Below are positions 1 to 9,080 of a stretch of 64,000 nt of DNA, piece after piece (within the stretch, counting starts at the first letter, position 1; each line of letters opens with the position of its first letter). Source of the DNA: Gammaproteobacteria bacterium. GTDB taxonomy: Bacteria; Pseudomonadota; Gammaproteobacteria; Pseudomonadales; Halieaceae. The stretch is from positions 124,001 to 188,000 of the forward strand of contig JAUICG010000001.1 in assembly GCA_030427485.1 (NCBI GenBank), written 5' to 3'. A program made the position numbers and the translations under genes. The notes under the pieces are model-generated. The model did not search any database, was not told where the DNA came from, and saw only the letters and a program-made list of their open reading frames with translations.

Positions 1-97
1 TGACATCGTGGCCCCGGTGCGTGGCAATCCAGGATTCCAGTTTCTGTCGTGTGCCCTCGATATCGTCTACCAGGGGTGTCGGTCGGGCGTTTTCCAC
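1..97 (-). CDS. N-terminal fragment of an unidentified protein, possibly a phosphotransferase
   Basis: An open frame on the minus strand begins at a GTG (97) that follows an AGGAG ribosome-binding site seven bases upstream and runs off the left edge without a stop. About 32 residues are visible. They contain a short lead-in and then an amphipathic helix of the kind that opens aminoglycoside-phosphotransferase-like (ACAD10-type) proteins, but this is too short for a firm family call. It is divergent from pilU, with about 190 bases between them for both promoters. The start is well supported; the product is a guess. Confidence 0.45.
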   Translation of the reverse strand, partial: MENARPTPLVDDIEGTRQKLESWIATHRGHDV

Positions 98-289
98 TGC
101 GTGTCTCCTGTTGTTGGTTTTTTATGCTGCCGCATAGAATACGTGCGTGGCCTCGCGGTGGCTACTGGCCGCGATGGATCGTGGTATACAGGCTAATACC
201 AATGGAAACGCTAATTCGATGTCTATTCACACTTGTCCACTGGCGGCAAAATGCTACAGTATGGCGCAGCTTTGACATGGGAGCGTCCA

Positions 290-1432
290 GTGCGAATTAC
301 CGAGTGGTTGAAAATCTTATCCGCTGAGCAAGGTTCGGATTTGTACCTCAGTACGGGTGCCCCGCCCTGCGCCAAATTCCAGGGGAAGTTGAAGCCCATT
401 GCCAGCGATATTCTACAGCCCGGCGAGATCAGGGAGATCGCCTACGAAGTCATGGATCCCACTCAGCGCGCGGCCTTTGAGTCCGATCTGGAGATGAACC
501 TGGCAACTTCCATTTCCGGTTACGGTCGTTTTCGCATCAATATTTTCATGCAACGCAACGAAGTGGGTATCGTGGCGCGAAATATTGTCGCAGACATTCC
601 GCGATGGCAGGATTTGCGCCTGCCGCCGCTGCTGACGGAAGTTGTGATGCGCAAGCGGGGCCTGTTTCTGTTCGTGGGCGCGACAGGTTCCGGCAAATCG
701 ACCTCCCTAGCGGCGCTGATCGATTATCGCAACAGCAATAGCAGCGGACATATCGTGACCATTGAGGATCCGGTGGAGTATGTTCACAACCACAAAAAAT
801 CCATCGTCAACCAGCGGGAAGTCGGCGTGGATACCCGCAGTTGGCACAACGCACTTAAAAATACCCTGCGGCAGGCGCCCGATGTCATTCTGATAGGTGA
901 GATCCGCGACCGGGAGACCATGGAGCATGCTATTTCTTTTGCTGAAACCGGCCACCTCTGCATCTCGACACTGCACGCCAACAACGCCAACCAGGCACTG
1001 GATCGCATTATCAACTTTTTTCCCGAGGAACGGCGCCCCCAGTTGTTGATGGACCTGTCGATGAACATGCAGTGCATCGTGTCACAGCGACTGATTCCGA
1101 CCGTCGACGGCAAGCGTTGTGCAGCGATTGAAATATTGCTGGGCACACCCATGGTCGCCGACCTGATCCTCAAGGGTGAAATCGATGGCATCAAGGAGGT
1201 GATGCAGAAGTCGGAAAATGTCGGCATGAAAACCTTCGACTCCGCGTTGTTCGAGTTGTTTCAGGAGGGCCTGATCAGCGAGGAGGAGGCGCTGCGCAAC
1301 GCCGATTCGACGAATAACGTGCGACTGAAAATCAAATTTGCCCGGGATGGAGGCGATGGAGGCGGCGGAGGAGACGACGCCATGGGGCTCAGCCTCGCCG
1401 CCCTGGACGAGGGCGATCACACGCCCGGGTGA
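290..1432 (+). CDS. pilU: Type IV pilus retraction ATPase PilU
   Basis: Hexameric cytoplasmic ATPase that assists PilT in pulling back type IV pili for twitching motility. The 380-residue product has the PilT/PilU layout: an N-terminal PAS-like domain (about 1-110), Walker A GATGSGKST (about 130-138), Asp-box TIEDPVEY, Walker B DVILIGEIRD (about 198-207) and the His-box with STLHANNANQ. PilU rather than PilT is indicated by the ISFAETGHLC and FFPEERR segments and by the acidic, Gly-rich C-terminal tail. The GTG at 290 is chosen because GGGAG lies at 279-283 and because it gives the usual PilU N-terminus; an in-frame ATG at 233 would add 19 atypical residues. pilT, often adjacent in other genomes, is not next to it here. 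Confidence 0.93.
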   Translation: MRITEWLKILSAEQGSDLYLSTGAPPCAKFQGKLKPIASDILQPGEIREIAYEVMDPTQRAAFESDLEMNLATSISGYGRFRINIFMQRNEVGIVARNIVADIPRWQDLRLPPLLTEVVMRKRGLFLFVGATGSGKSTSLAALIDYRNSNSSGHIVTIEDPVEYVHNHKKSIVNQREVGVDTRSWHNALKNTLRQAPDVILIGEIRDRETMEHAISFAETGHLCISTLHANNANQALDRIINFFPEERRPQLLMDLSMNMQCIVSQRLIPTVDGKRCAAIEILLGTPMVADLILKGEIDGIKEVMQKSENVGMKTFDSALFELFQEGLISEEEALRNADSTNNVRLKIKFARDGGDGGGGGDDAMGLSLAALDEGDHTPG

Positions 1433-1433
1433 T

Positions 1434-2426
1434 TCAGGCGATGCCTTCTTCCCGCAAGGTGGGCAGAACTTTCTCAACAAACAGTCTGAGGCTCTGCCAG
1501 GCCAGATCCGGGTGAATGCCGCCGCACAGGGGGTGAAACATGATCGGTTGCGCACTGGCCATGCCCCGGGCGGCCTCTATCAACTCCAGCGGTCGATAGA
1601 CCCTGTAGGCACCGCTGGCCCGCAGTTCATCGCTGTTTTCGAAGTGCTTGTACGGGGAAAAAACCCGCGCCTTCTCTGCCCAGAGTGCGTAGGTGTTGGT
1701 TTCGTGTTGCACATGGGGTGCGATCTGTCGCCAGTAGGCATCGGGGTCTTCCGCCACAAAGGTCACAGTGGATGGCGCGGCTGGCATCGGCCCCGGGTCC
1801 GGCTTCCCCTGTGTTTTCAGTTCCTGGCGGTAGTACTCGAAGATTTCGGGCCCGGAGGGGATAAAAAAATCCGCTTCCCTGGCGGCGCGTCGTGCGGCCG
1901 GTCTACTGCTGCCGCCCATGAGAATCATCGGCCGGGGCTCGCTGAAGGGTTTTGGCGTAACGGTGATTGAGCGGCCCTCGAATTCGAACGGCTCGCCGCT
2001 CCAGGCCTGTTTGAGGAACGGGCCTATACCGTCCATGTATTGCTTGCGCACACTTAACTGCTTGCCGACAGCGGCGAACTCCTCCTCCCGGTAGCCGCCA
2101 CTGAGAATAGGTATGACGCGACCCCGGCTGATATTGTCCAGCACACTGAGGTCTTCCGCCAGCCGCACCGGGTCGTGCAGTGGGGCAATCAGCGCCGAGA
2201 TAAAAATACGCATACTGCTTGTACGCGTGGCGACGGCGGAAGCGAGGACCAGGGGCGAGGGACAGTATCCGTCGTCAGAGCCGTGGTGCTCGGAAAGGTG
2301 GACGCTGCCGATACCCTGCTGGTCGCCCCAGGCGCACATTTCTATAGCGGTCTGGTATAGATCGGCTTGCGATGCTGTGGAAAATTCGGGCAAACGCATA
2401 TCAAAGCGCAGCATGATATCTGCCAT
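1434..2426 (-). CDS. LLM-class flavin-dependent oxidoreductase
   Basis: 330-residue member of the bacterial luciferase-like (LLM) superfamily, TIM-barrel enzymes that use FMN or F420 to oxidise or reduce small organic substrates. Visible signs are the N-terminal region with HLSEHHG, the conserved segment around ISALIAPLHDPVRLAEDLSV, the GRVIPILSGGYREEEF loop typical of the cofactor site, and GGSSRPAARRAA further on. The start has a good GGAG site. It is the last gene of the minus-strand cluster that starts with the MoxR ATPase and stops two bases from the end of pilU. Substrate and cofactor cannot be told from the sequence. Confidence 0.85.
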   Translation of the reverse strand: MADIMLRFDMRLPEFSTASQADLYQTAIEMCAWGDQQGIGSVHLSEHHGSDDGYCPSPLVLASAVATRTSSMRIFISALIAPLHDPVRLAEDLSVLDNISRGRVIPILSGGYREEEFAAVGKQLSVRKQYMDGIGPFLKQAWSGEPFEFEGRSITVTPKPFSEPRPMILMGGSSRPAARRAAREADFFIPSGPEIFEYYRQELKTQGKPDPGPMPAAPSTVTFVAEDPDAYWRQIAPHVQHETNTYALWAEKARVFSPYKHFENSDELRASGAYRVYRPLELIEAARGMASAQPIMFHPLCGGIHPDLAWQSLRLFVEKVLPTLREEGIA

Positions 2427-2474
2427 GGTAACTCCGTATTTATGCTGTGTTGGCCGGGTGTGCGAATGCCGGTC

Positions 2475-2834
2475 TCAACCCCCCATTATCGCGATCATAG
2501 CCGCCCAGGTTTTGATATCGGTATCCTCGGCATTCAGGATCTGGAAGCCTGCCAGCCAGGGGTGCAGTGCGTCATTGCTCGGTAGGCACCAGCGTACCTC
2601 TCCCGCCAGGTAGAGTGTACCCGGCGCGTTGGGCAGATCCACCCCGATCTGCAGGATGGCGCCCACGGTGAGCTCCTCAGACAGAATGACCTGCAAACCG
2701 TTGCGCGACACATCGACTGTGTTGCAGGTAATCATCTTTGCGGATTCATTTTCTCCGGCGCGCGCGGAAAGCAGTTCAATAAACGTCGTGCCTGTGACGG
2801 GAAGCCGTGGATGATTTCTTCTCTGCTCAGTCAT
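2475..2834 (-). CDS. PilZ-domain protein (candidate c-di-GMP receptor)
   Basis: 119-residue single-domain PilZ protein. It begins with an Arg-rich segment (RRNHPR) and carries DVSRNGLQV, matching the RxxxR and (D/N)xSxxG motifs that bind cyclic di-GMP in this family, followed by the beta-barrel strands and GEVRW. Both binding motifs look intact, so it should be able to bind the messenger (inference). The ATG has a GGAG site 11 bases upstream and lies 15 bases after the DUF1631 stop, so the two are probably co-transcribed. PilZ proteins often control motility or secretion; pilU is nearby on the opposite strand. Confidence 0.85.
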   Translation of the reverse strand: MTEQRRNHPRLPVTGTTFIELLSARAGENESAKMITCNTVDVSRNGLQVILSEELTVGAILQIGVDLPNAPGTLYLAGEVRWCLPSNDALHPWLAGFQILNAEDTDIKTWAAMIAIMGG

Positions 2835-2849
2835 AGATGTACTCCATGG

Positions 2850-5159
2850 CTACTCCCTGTCCAGGTTTTTCCGGACCTCGGTTACTTCCTCGCGGAAATT
2901 TGAGCGCGTTTCAAGAATATCGACCAATTCATTGTCAATCAGGTGGAGCAGTTCCAGTCGGCTCACCTGGCGCATTTTGACGCCCTGCCGGTTCACAAAA
3001 ATATAGTGGTCGTTCTCCAGGTCATAGACGGCCAGACGGGCCATCAACGGTGTCTCGCCATCGTGAAACCCGAGCCATGCGCCCATAGGCAGTTTGACCT
3101 CGCGCCGAACAGCACTGTCATCTGCTTTTTCGGGTGGCTGAACATGCGCTGCTTGATTACCTTCCACGCCTTCCACCTCTGCCGGCGGTGGCTCCAGTGA
3201 CTCAGTATGGCCTTCGGACAATACACGTGGGTAGTCCCTGTATCCGGCCTGATCGACCAGGGTGCCGGTGCTTGCCGATTCATCTACTGGTTGTGGAATG
3301 ATCTCCTCGATGTGGTCATCGTCCTGGTCCAGGGCATCCGGGTGTTGAGCGAAGTATCCCCCGCGCGCCCTTATTTCCTCAGCCTGGTCAACGAGGAAGC
3401 CTTCTCCACTCGGTGGTTTCTGGCTCCCGGACTGTTCGTCGTTCCGGCGCTGCCGTTTTGACGATATGGCAGACTCGGCTTCACCAGGATCAGGCGTTTG
3501 CCCTTTGGTCCGCGCTTTGGGCGCGCCAACCGGGTCCAGGTCTGCCCGGATCAATTGCTCTGACATCGCCTGCAAGTCCAGGTTTTCTGCCGGCTCCGGG
3601 TCGGGGCCAATCGGGAGTTCGGGCTCCAATTCGAGTCCGAGTTCGGCTTCCAGTGCATCCTCTGGTTCGGACACCGCTTGCAACTCCGGCTCCGGGTCTG
3701 GCTCCAAGGCCAACTCGGCTTCCAACTCGGTTTGCTGTGCCGGGCTCGCCTTTGCACCATGGGCGGAAGCTATCGTTGAACCGGAATCCGGTCTTGCTGC
3801 AGACGAAGATGACGCTACTGATTGCGTTTCCGTATAGCGCTCTGGTTCTGCGGCGGATAGTGCACTTGCAAGGGCATCCAGAATCTCAACGGAGTCGATA
3901 CCTACCGCCTGGGCCAGACAAAGGCTGAAGCTCGCTCCACTATAGAGTGCTTTCACTTTGCCCTTGGCGATGAGGCGTTCGAACTCGCTGAAGCTGAGTT
4001 GCAGGGCCTTGATTCCCGCCAGGTTGGTAAACAGCAGTTGCTGCGATTGCTCTACCTTGAGCACCAGTTGCGCTCGCACAGCCCCGTCGTTTCCGCTGTC
4101 TATGATGAACCACTGTCCCTTCTGCCAATTCCTGCCGGTAGTGGGGTCTCGCTCTGTGTCATCGTCACCGTGGCTCCCTTCCACCATGATCGGTGTGATG
4201 TGAAGGAGCGCCAGCGGTTGTCTCCGCAGGATTCGAAGGTGGGCGAATTCAACCAGCCCCATCGCCTCATTCACCGCTTCCGTGTCGTGATGCAGGCTCA
4301 GCAGCCAACGGCGCATTTCCTTCGGAAGCCGGGTGACGACTTCGAAAATGTGCTGGCGGCGCGTCTCATCCGCCGCTTCTGTATTCTGGAACGAGTCCAG
4401 CAGGGTTCCGGTCGTGAGAGACATCTTCTTCCACTGTTCGGAATCGGCGCCATACTTGAGCAGGACAAGCTGGGCGCTGGTATACCAGGGTCCCTTGAGA
4501 AAGCCACCGATTTCTTCGGGTACAGGATGTTTTTCGAGCGCCGTATTTATCATTCGCGCAGCCTCTTCTTTGGCTGCTGCGGTTTTAATCTTGCCCGCTT
4601 CGGCCTCCACCACGCGTTGCACCATTCGGCTTGCGCGCGCCTGGTCACGTTCCGCGGCAGTGGAAAACTCGGTACAGATCACCGACAGGTTGGTTGACCG
4701 GTTATCAAACCACAGCCGGGAATTGTCCACGGCCCTGGTGATCTGTTGCTCCAGTATAGTGCCGACTCTGTCGAGCCGTGCCTGCCAGCCTATGGCTCTC
4801 GTTTGGATACAGTCCAGTAACTGATGGATGGGGTGGGCCCCGGGTCGCAGAAACTCCGGGTCCGTGATAGCAAGCGCGGCGGATAGTGGCTTCAGCCGGC
4901 GTACCTGGCTGGCGACGCGACCTTCCAGCGGAGATTGCTTTTCCCAGATTTCGAGTGCCTTGCCCAGCCAGCGAAGGATCGCCACCTGCTCTGGTGAAGG
5001 CGTCGCCGGATCACCGATGGCCTCGGTCTGTCCGGTCAGCGCTACCCAGGGTGAAAGACTGTAATTGTCGATGTTTTTCAGATATCCAAGCAGTTCATCG
5101 AGCTGCATCGGGTGGGTGTGGCTGCCTACACCCATCGGTTCGCCAAAGCGGTCCAACAC
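2850..5159 (-). CDS. DUF1631-family protein with duplicated C-terminal beta-domain
   Basis: Large cytoplasmic protein of the DUF1631 family, function unknown. The N-terminal half (to about residue 320) is alpha-helical. A beta-rich block at about 348-405 (GQWFII ... TNLAGIK) is followed by a long acidic Pro/Glu/Ala-rich linker (about 440-690) and a second, similar block at about 690-750 (GAWLGF ... FVNRQGVK). No signal peptide or membrane segment is visible. Start is uncertain: GTG 5159 is listed; ATG 5135 is possible; a CTG at 5210 is well placed behind AGGAAAG and overlaps the stop of the upstream gene. Anything further upstream would overlap that gene heavily. Followed by the pilZ gene. 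Confidence 0.75.
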   Translation of the reverse strand: MLDRFGEPMGVGSHTHPMQLDELLGYLKNIDNYSLSPWVALTGQTEAIGDPATPSPEQVAILRWLGKALEIWEKQSPLEGRVASQVRRLKPLSAALAITDPEFLRPGAHPIHQLLDCIQTRAIGWQARLDRVGTILEQQITRAVDNSRLWFDNRSTNLSVICTEFSTAAERDQARASRMVQRVVEAEAGKIKTAAAKEEAARMINTALEKHPVPEEIGGFLKGPWYTSAQLVLLKYGADSEQWKKMSLTTGTLLDSFQNTEAADETRRQHIFEVVTRLPKEMRRWLLSLHHDTEAVNEAMGLVEFAHLRILRRQPLALLHITPIMVEGSHGDDDTERDPTTGRNWQKGQWFIIDSGNDGAVRAQLVLKVEQSQQLLFTNLAGIKALQLSFSEFERLIAKGKVKALYSGASFSLCLAQAVGIDSVEILDALASALSAAEPERYTETQSVASSSSAARPDSGSTIASAHGAKASPAQQTELEAELALEPDPEPELQAVSEPEDALEAELGLELEPELPIGPDPEPAENLDLQAMSEQLIRADLDPVGAPKARTKGQTPDPGEAESAISSKRQRRNDEQSGSQKPPSGEGFLVDQAEEIRARGGYFAQHPDALDQDDDHIEEIIPQPVDESASTGTLVDQAGYRDYPRVLSEGHTESLEPPPAEVEGVEGNQAAHVQPPEKADDSAVRREVKLPMGAWLGFHDGETPLMARLAVYDLENDHYIFVNRQGVKMRQVSRLELLHLIDNELVDILETRSNFREEVTEVRKNLDRE

Positions 5160-5206
5160 CAGCTCTCGCAGTGAACAGGGGAATGGAACATGTTCGGGAC
5201 CGAGTT

Positions 5207-5410
5207 TCAGTGGACTATCTTTCCTATAATGAGTGCAATGAGAAAACCCCACAGGGCGACGAGGATCACCAGCCGCCATTTGGTGGGTGCCGGTTGCTCC
5301 TGGAACGTCATGGCGCGGCTGGTCAGGTTGTGAGAGCCACATGCCGGACATTCTCCTAGCTGACCACTTTTCATTCCGCGGTAGCTGCAATCTTTGCAGA
5401 AGTAGGCCAT
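5207..5410 (-). CDS. Small zinc-ribbon membrane protein
   Basis: 67-residue protein with two CxxC pairs (Cys5/Cys8 and Cys21/Cys24) forming a rubredoxin-like zinc ribbon, then a short linker and one hydrophobic helix (about 46-63) that should anchor it in the inner membrane with the ribbon in the cytoplasm. It sits between the VWA gene (6-base gap) and the DUF1631 gene, which it touches or overlaps. The tight packing argues that it is a real gene and works with its neighbours. No function is known to me for this architecture. Confidence 0.75.
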   Translation of the reverse strand: MAYFCKDCSYRGMKSGQLGECPACGSHNLTSRAMTFQEQPAPTKWRLVILVALWGFLIALIIGKIVH

Positions 5411-5415
5411 GGGGA

Positions 5416-6837
5416 TTATCGGCTGCTCTTTAGAAGTTGGTCGACAATGCGCTCGAGTTGCTTAAGGTTATTGCATTCAGCACTAAAATGACAGGCGCTC
5501 TGGTAGCGCAGCATTTCGGAGTCCCCGCTGCCCCAGACCCTGCGCGCCTCGGGGTTCAGCCAGATCACCTGTCGCGCGCGCTGGTAGATACTCTGCAAAA
5601 TATCCAGCCGGGGGTTGCCATTGTTATTGCGGGCATCGCCGAGAATGATCACCGTGGTGTTGCTGTTGATATCATCCAGTGCGAGTTTCGCGAAATCCAG
5701 CAGGCTGTTGCCGTAGTCCGTGGCGCCGCCGTATTTCCAGTTCACCAGTTCAATGGCCTTTTCAATGGAATGATCCGCAAAATACGCACTAACTTCGCCT
5801 AAGTGGCTGGAAAAAGCAAAACTCCGGACCTTTGGCAGAATATCCTGCAAGCTGTACAGGAACAGCAGCAGAAATTTGGCGTAAGCGGCAACGGAGCCGC
5901 TGACATCGCACACCGCCAGTATCTGGGGTTTCTCTTTTTTGACCTGCCGCCAGTAGGTATTGAACATCATGCCATCGTGAGGGATACCCTTGCGCAATGT
6001 TTTTGCCATATCCAGACGACCGCGCTTCAGCAGTTTGCGCCTGCGCGAATGGCGACTCGCCAGTTTTTTTGCCATTTTGCGGATCAGTTCATGCACTTTA
6101 TGCAGGTACAGGTGTTCAATATTGTTCAACCGGGTCTTGCTCAGAATTTCGTCCATGAATTGCCGGTTTTTACCTTCCGCGTGCAGCAGGTACTCGCGTT
6201 CCACATAGTCGCGCACCTGTTCCCGCAGCCTATCCCGGTAGCGTTGCAGTACTGGCAGTGCAGGGCTCCCGTCCTGTTCCAGCGCGATTACCGCGTTGCG
6301 AATATGTTCCTCGCCCATTGCATCGAGAATACGGCGGGTGAACTGGCCCTTCTGGGTAAACATCTGGATCTCTTGCAGGCCGACCCGCTCGGCAGCCTGG
6401 TTCATGGCCAGTGTCAAATCCGTGCGATCATTGTCGAGAAGGCTCTGCATCAGCGGCGTCTGTAACAGGGATTGCAGCGCGGCATTATCCCCTGCGGCGA
6501 GTTGCAGCGCGGCCATCTGGGTGGCCGAAAATTCGGCGGCCTGCTCGGCGGCGCTCTGGCGTGCGGCATCCTCCGCCCCGGTTTTTGCCGCTGGCGCTGT
6601 GTCCGACGCCGAAAAGTCGGCGAGATCCTGTTGGAAATAGCGGTCGAAGCAGTGCAGGAAAATTACTTCTTCTTCCGGCGTCTTGGCCAGTGTCATCGAC
6701 AGTCCGTCTCGCAACAGGTTGCGGTCGGCATAGCCGAGGTGTCTGGTAACCTCCATGGCATCGAGTGTTTCCGCGGGGGATATTCTCACGTCATGGGTGC
6801 GCAGAACCTGAATGAAACCGACCAGATTGGACTGCAT
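5416..6837 (-). CDS. VWA-domain protein, CoxE-like
   Basis: 473-residue protein of the CoxE/VWA group that pairs with MoxR AAA+ ATPases. The N-terminal half is helical with an Ala/Gln-rich insert at about 78-125. The C-terminal third is a von Willebrand A fold with an intact MIDAS motif DVSGS (311-315) and a later metal-ligand segment GGATDYGNS. Basic residues are clustered at about 258-280. In characterised systems such pairs act as chaperones that insert metals or remodel target complexes; the target here is unknown. It starts 25 bases after the MoxR gene and is followed by the zinc-ribbon gene, consistent with an operon. Confidence 0.87.
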   Translation of the reverse strand: MQSNLVGFIQVLRTHDVRISPAETLDAMEVTRHLGYADRNLLRDGLSMTLAKTPEEEVIFLHCFDRYFQQDLADFSASDTAPAAKTGAEDAARQSAAEQAAEFSATQMAALQLAAGDNAALQSLLQTPLMQSLLDNDRTDLTLAMNQAAERVGLQEIQMFTQKGQFTRRILDAMGEEHIRNAVIALEQDGSPALPVLQRYRDRLREQVRDYVEREYLLHAEGKNRQFMDEILSKTRLNNIEHLYLHKVHELIRKMAKKLASRHSRRRKLLKRGRLDMAKTLRKGIPHDGMMFNTYWRQVKKEKPQILAVCDVSGSVAAYAKFLLLFLYSLQDILPKVRSFAFSSHLGEVSAYFADHSIEKAIELVNWKYGGATDYGNSLLDFAKLALDDINSNTTVIILGDARNNNGNPRLDILQSIYQRARQVIWLNPEARRVWGSGDSEMLRYQSACHFSAECNNLKQLERIVDQLLKSSR

Positions 6838-6862
6838 GGTACGTTCCCCCGGCGACCTGATC

Positions 6863-7816
6863 TCAGCTTGCGTGGCTGTCGGAGACGGTGTCTTTTACCA
6901 GGGCTCGCAGTTCCGCATCGGTGGTGTCGATGTCTTCCTCGTACTTGAGTAGCACATTGAGAGTACTGCGTACCAACTCCTCTTCCAGATGATCGGCGTG
7001 TAACAGAAGCAGACTGCGTGCCCAGTCGATGGTCTCCGAAATTGCCGGCGCCTTTTTCAGATCCAGTTCGCGCAAAGAATGTACAAAACCCACCAACTGG
7101 TGGCGCAGTTGCTCGTCCACCCCCGGCACGCGACTGAGAACGATACGCTCCTCGAGTTCCACGGTCGGAAACGGGATATAAAGATGCAGACAGCGCCGCT
7201 TCAACGCGTCGGAAATGTCCCGCGTATTGTTGCTGGTGAGAAAGACCATCGGTGCTGTGCGCGCCTTTACGGTGCCGATCTCGGGGATGGATACCTGGTA
7301 GTCAGAGAGAATTTCCAGTAGCAGTGATTCAAACTCGTAATCGGATTTGTCGACTTCATCGATTAACAGAATAGCGCTCTTTTCCTGCTGCATGGCTTTG
7401 AGCAGTGGCCTGGGCTCCAGGAACTCTTCGGAATAGAAAATATCGCCGAACTGGTGCAATCGGGCGACGGAATCCGCCAGGCTCTGCGCCCCCTGGAGCA
7501 GGTCGCCCAGTTTCTCCTTGAGCACCTGTGTATAGAGCAATTGCTTGCCGTACTTCCATTCGTAGAGTGCCTTTGCCTCGTCCAGGCCTTCATAACACTG
7601 CAGGCGGATCAGTGGCGTATCGAGCAGCAGGGCGAGGGTTTTGGCCAGTTCAGTCTTGCCCACTCCGGGGGGGCCTTCGACCAGTACCGGTTTGCGCAAT
7701 TGGTAGGCGAGGAATACCGCAGTGGCAATCTTGCGACTGCAGATATAGCCGTGGGACTCAAACCCCTGCTCGATTGTCTCGACCGAGTCGAGTTGTGGAA
7801 TGTGTTGATTGTGCAC
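6863..7816 (-). CDS. MoxR-family AAA+ ATPase
   Basis: 317-residue cytoplasmic ATPase. It has Walker A GPPGVGKT (48-55), Walker B ILLIDEVDKSD (148-158), sensor 1 around FLTSNNTRD and the arginine-rich RRCLHLYIPFP segment characteristic of MoxR proteins. The start is GTG, with GAGGT seven bases upstream. It is the first gene of the minus-strand cluster and precedes the VWA gene, the classic MoxR-VWA pairing. The pair probably forms a hexameric chaperone with an adaptor (family knowledge); no obvious client enzyme such as a CO dehydrogenase or methanol dehydrogenase lies in the window. Confidence 0.9.
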   Translation of the reverse strand: MHNQHIPQLDSVETIEQGFESHGYICSRKIATAVFLAYQLRKPVLVEGPPGVGKTELAKTLALLLDTPLIRLQCYEGLDEAKALYEWKYGKQLLYTQVLKEKLGDLLQGAQSLADSVARLHQFGDIFYSEEFLEPRPLLKAMQQEKSAILLIDEVDKSDYEFESLLLEILSDYQVSIPEIGTVKARTAPMVFLTSNNTRDISDALKRRCLHLYIPFPTVELEERIVLSRVPGVDEQLRHQLVGFVHSLRELDLKKAPAISETIDWARSLLLLHADHLEEELVRSTLNVLLKYEEDIDTTDAELRALVKDTVSDSHAS

Positions 7817-7965
7817 AGGCTTACCTCGGGTGTTGAGACGCTATTGTACGCGATAGGCGTGCTGAGGAAAGTTAGTACTTATGCAACATTGTATTGACAT
7901 ATTGGCAGCAGGAAGGGTCCGCGGGTATCTCTCAGGGCGACAACCCGCCGTCGCGTCAGCTGGGG

Positions 7966-8976
7966 TCAGCCGCCGGTAGTATTCATGAAACGCACGATAT
8001 CCGGCGTTTCATCCAGGTCGAAATGATGGCGCTCCGGTTTAATTGCCATGGCATTGACAATTGCCTGCTTGAGCTTGTCGCGTGAATAGCCGGGCGCGCG
8101 CAGAACGGCCCGCAGATCCGCCGAGTGCTCGTTGCCCAGGCACAGCAGCAGGCGTCCCTCGGCAGTGACCCTGACCCGATTGCACAGGTGGCAAAAATTA
8201 TGGCTGTGCGGTGATATAAACCCGATACGCGTGGGCCCGTTCGCAATGCTGAAATAGCGCGCGGGGCCTTCCTGGCTTTGCGGATCACCCAGCGGTGCCA
8301 GAAGGTGCTCACGGGCGATGATCTGGCGCAGTTCCTCGCTGCTGCAAAAGCTCAGCGCGCGGTTGTGTTCGTCGATGAGTCCCAGCGGCATCTCCTCGAT
8401 AAACGCGATATCGATATGGCGCTGCAGCGCAAAATTCACCAGGTCCAGCACCTCATCCTCGTTGCGACCTTTGAGGATAACCGCGTTCAGCCGGATGCGC
8501 TCAAAGCGCGCCTCGATGGCGGCATCAATACCGGCAATCACCTGGTCGAGGTTGCCGTAGCGGGTGAGATGTCGGAAGCGGCGCGGTTGCAGGCTGTCCA
8601 GGCTGATATTGATGCGTTTCACCCCCAACTCGCGCAGCGAACCGGCCATCCGCTGCAGTTGGGAACCGTTGCTGGTGATCACCAGTTCATCGAGGCCGGG
8701 AAGCTGTCCCAGCTGTTCGATCAGTGACAGGATATTGTTGCGTACAAGCGGTTCGCCACCGGTGAGACGTATTTTGCCCACGCCCAGTTCCACAAAGGCG
8801 CTGGCGACCTCCTGTATCTCCTCCAGCGTCAGCACATGTTTTTTGGGGACGAACGTCATGTCCTCCGCCATGCAGTAGACACAGCGAAAATCGCAGCGAT
8901 CGGTCACGGACAGGCGCACATAGTCGACGCGCCGCCGAAAGCGATCGATCAATACCCTGGGAAACTCAGTCGTCAT
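7966..8976 (-). CDS. moaA: GTP 3',8-cyclase MoaA (molybdenum cofactor synthesis)
   Basis: Radical-SAM enzyme that starts molybdopterin synthesis by converting GTP to 3',8-cyclo-GTP, which MoaC then converts to cyclic pyranopterin monophosphate. The 336-residue product has the CxxxCxxC cluster motif at Cys28/32/35, the GGEPL SAM-binding motif, and a second Fe-S site with CHLC plus a later Cys in the C-terminal half. It ends in Gly-Gly, as active MoaA proteins do. Other moa genes are not adjacent. The ATG at 8976 has a weak ribosome-binding site. Confidence 0.95.
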   Translation of the reverse strand: MTTEFPRVLIDRFRRRVDYVRLSVTDRCDFRCVYCMAEDMTFVPKKHVLTLEEIQEVASAFVELGVGKIRLTGGEPLVRNNILSLIEQLGQLPGLDELVITSNGSQLQRMAGSLRELGVKRINISLDSLQPRRFRHLTRYGNLDQVIAGIDAAIEARFERIRLNAVILKGRNEDEVLDLVNFALQRHIDIAFIEEMPLGLIDEHNRALSFCSSEELRQIIAREHLLAPLGDPQSQEGPARYFSIANGPTRIGFISPHSHNFCHLCNRVRVTAEGRLLLCLGNEHSADLRAVLRAPGYSRDKLKQAIVNAMAIKPERHHFDLDETPDIVRFMNTTGG

Positions 8977-9080
8977 CGGCAGCAGTGTAGCCGTTAGCTG
9001 CGGGCGACTCCATAGCGGGGTTTACACAATCAATGGTGTACGACACGATGTAGCAGTCGTTTTGACCGGGGGTAACAGAT

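Noticed and set aside
8..327. Short plus-strand frames near the left edge
   Set aside because: They lack ribosome sites and overlap the better-supported minus-strand start at 97 and the start of pilU.
8977..9080. Possible molybdenum-cofactor riboswitch before moaA
   Set aside because: The gap is about 100 bases, is shared with the divergent transporter promoter, and shows no recognisable long-stem structure.
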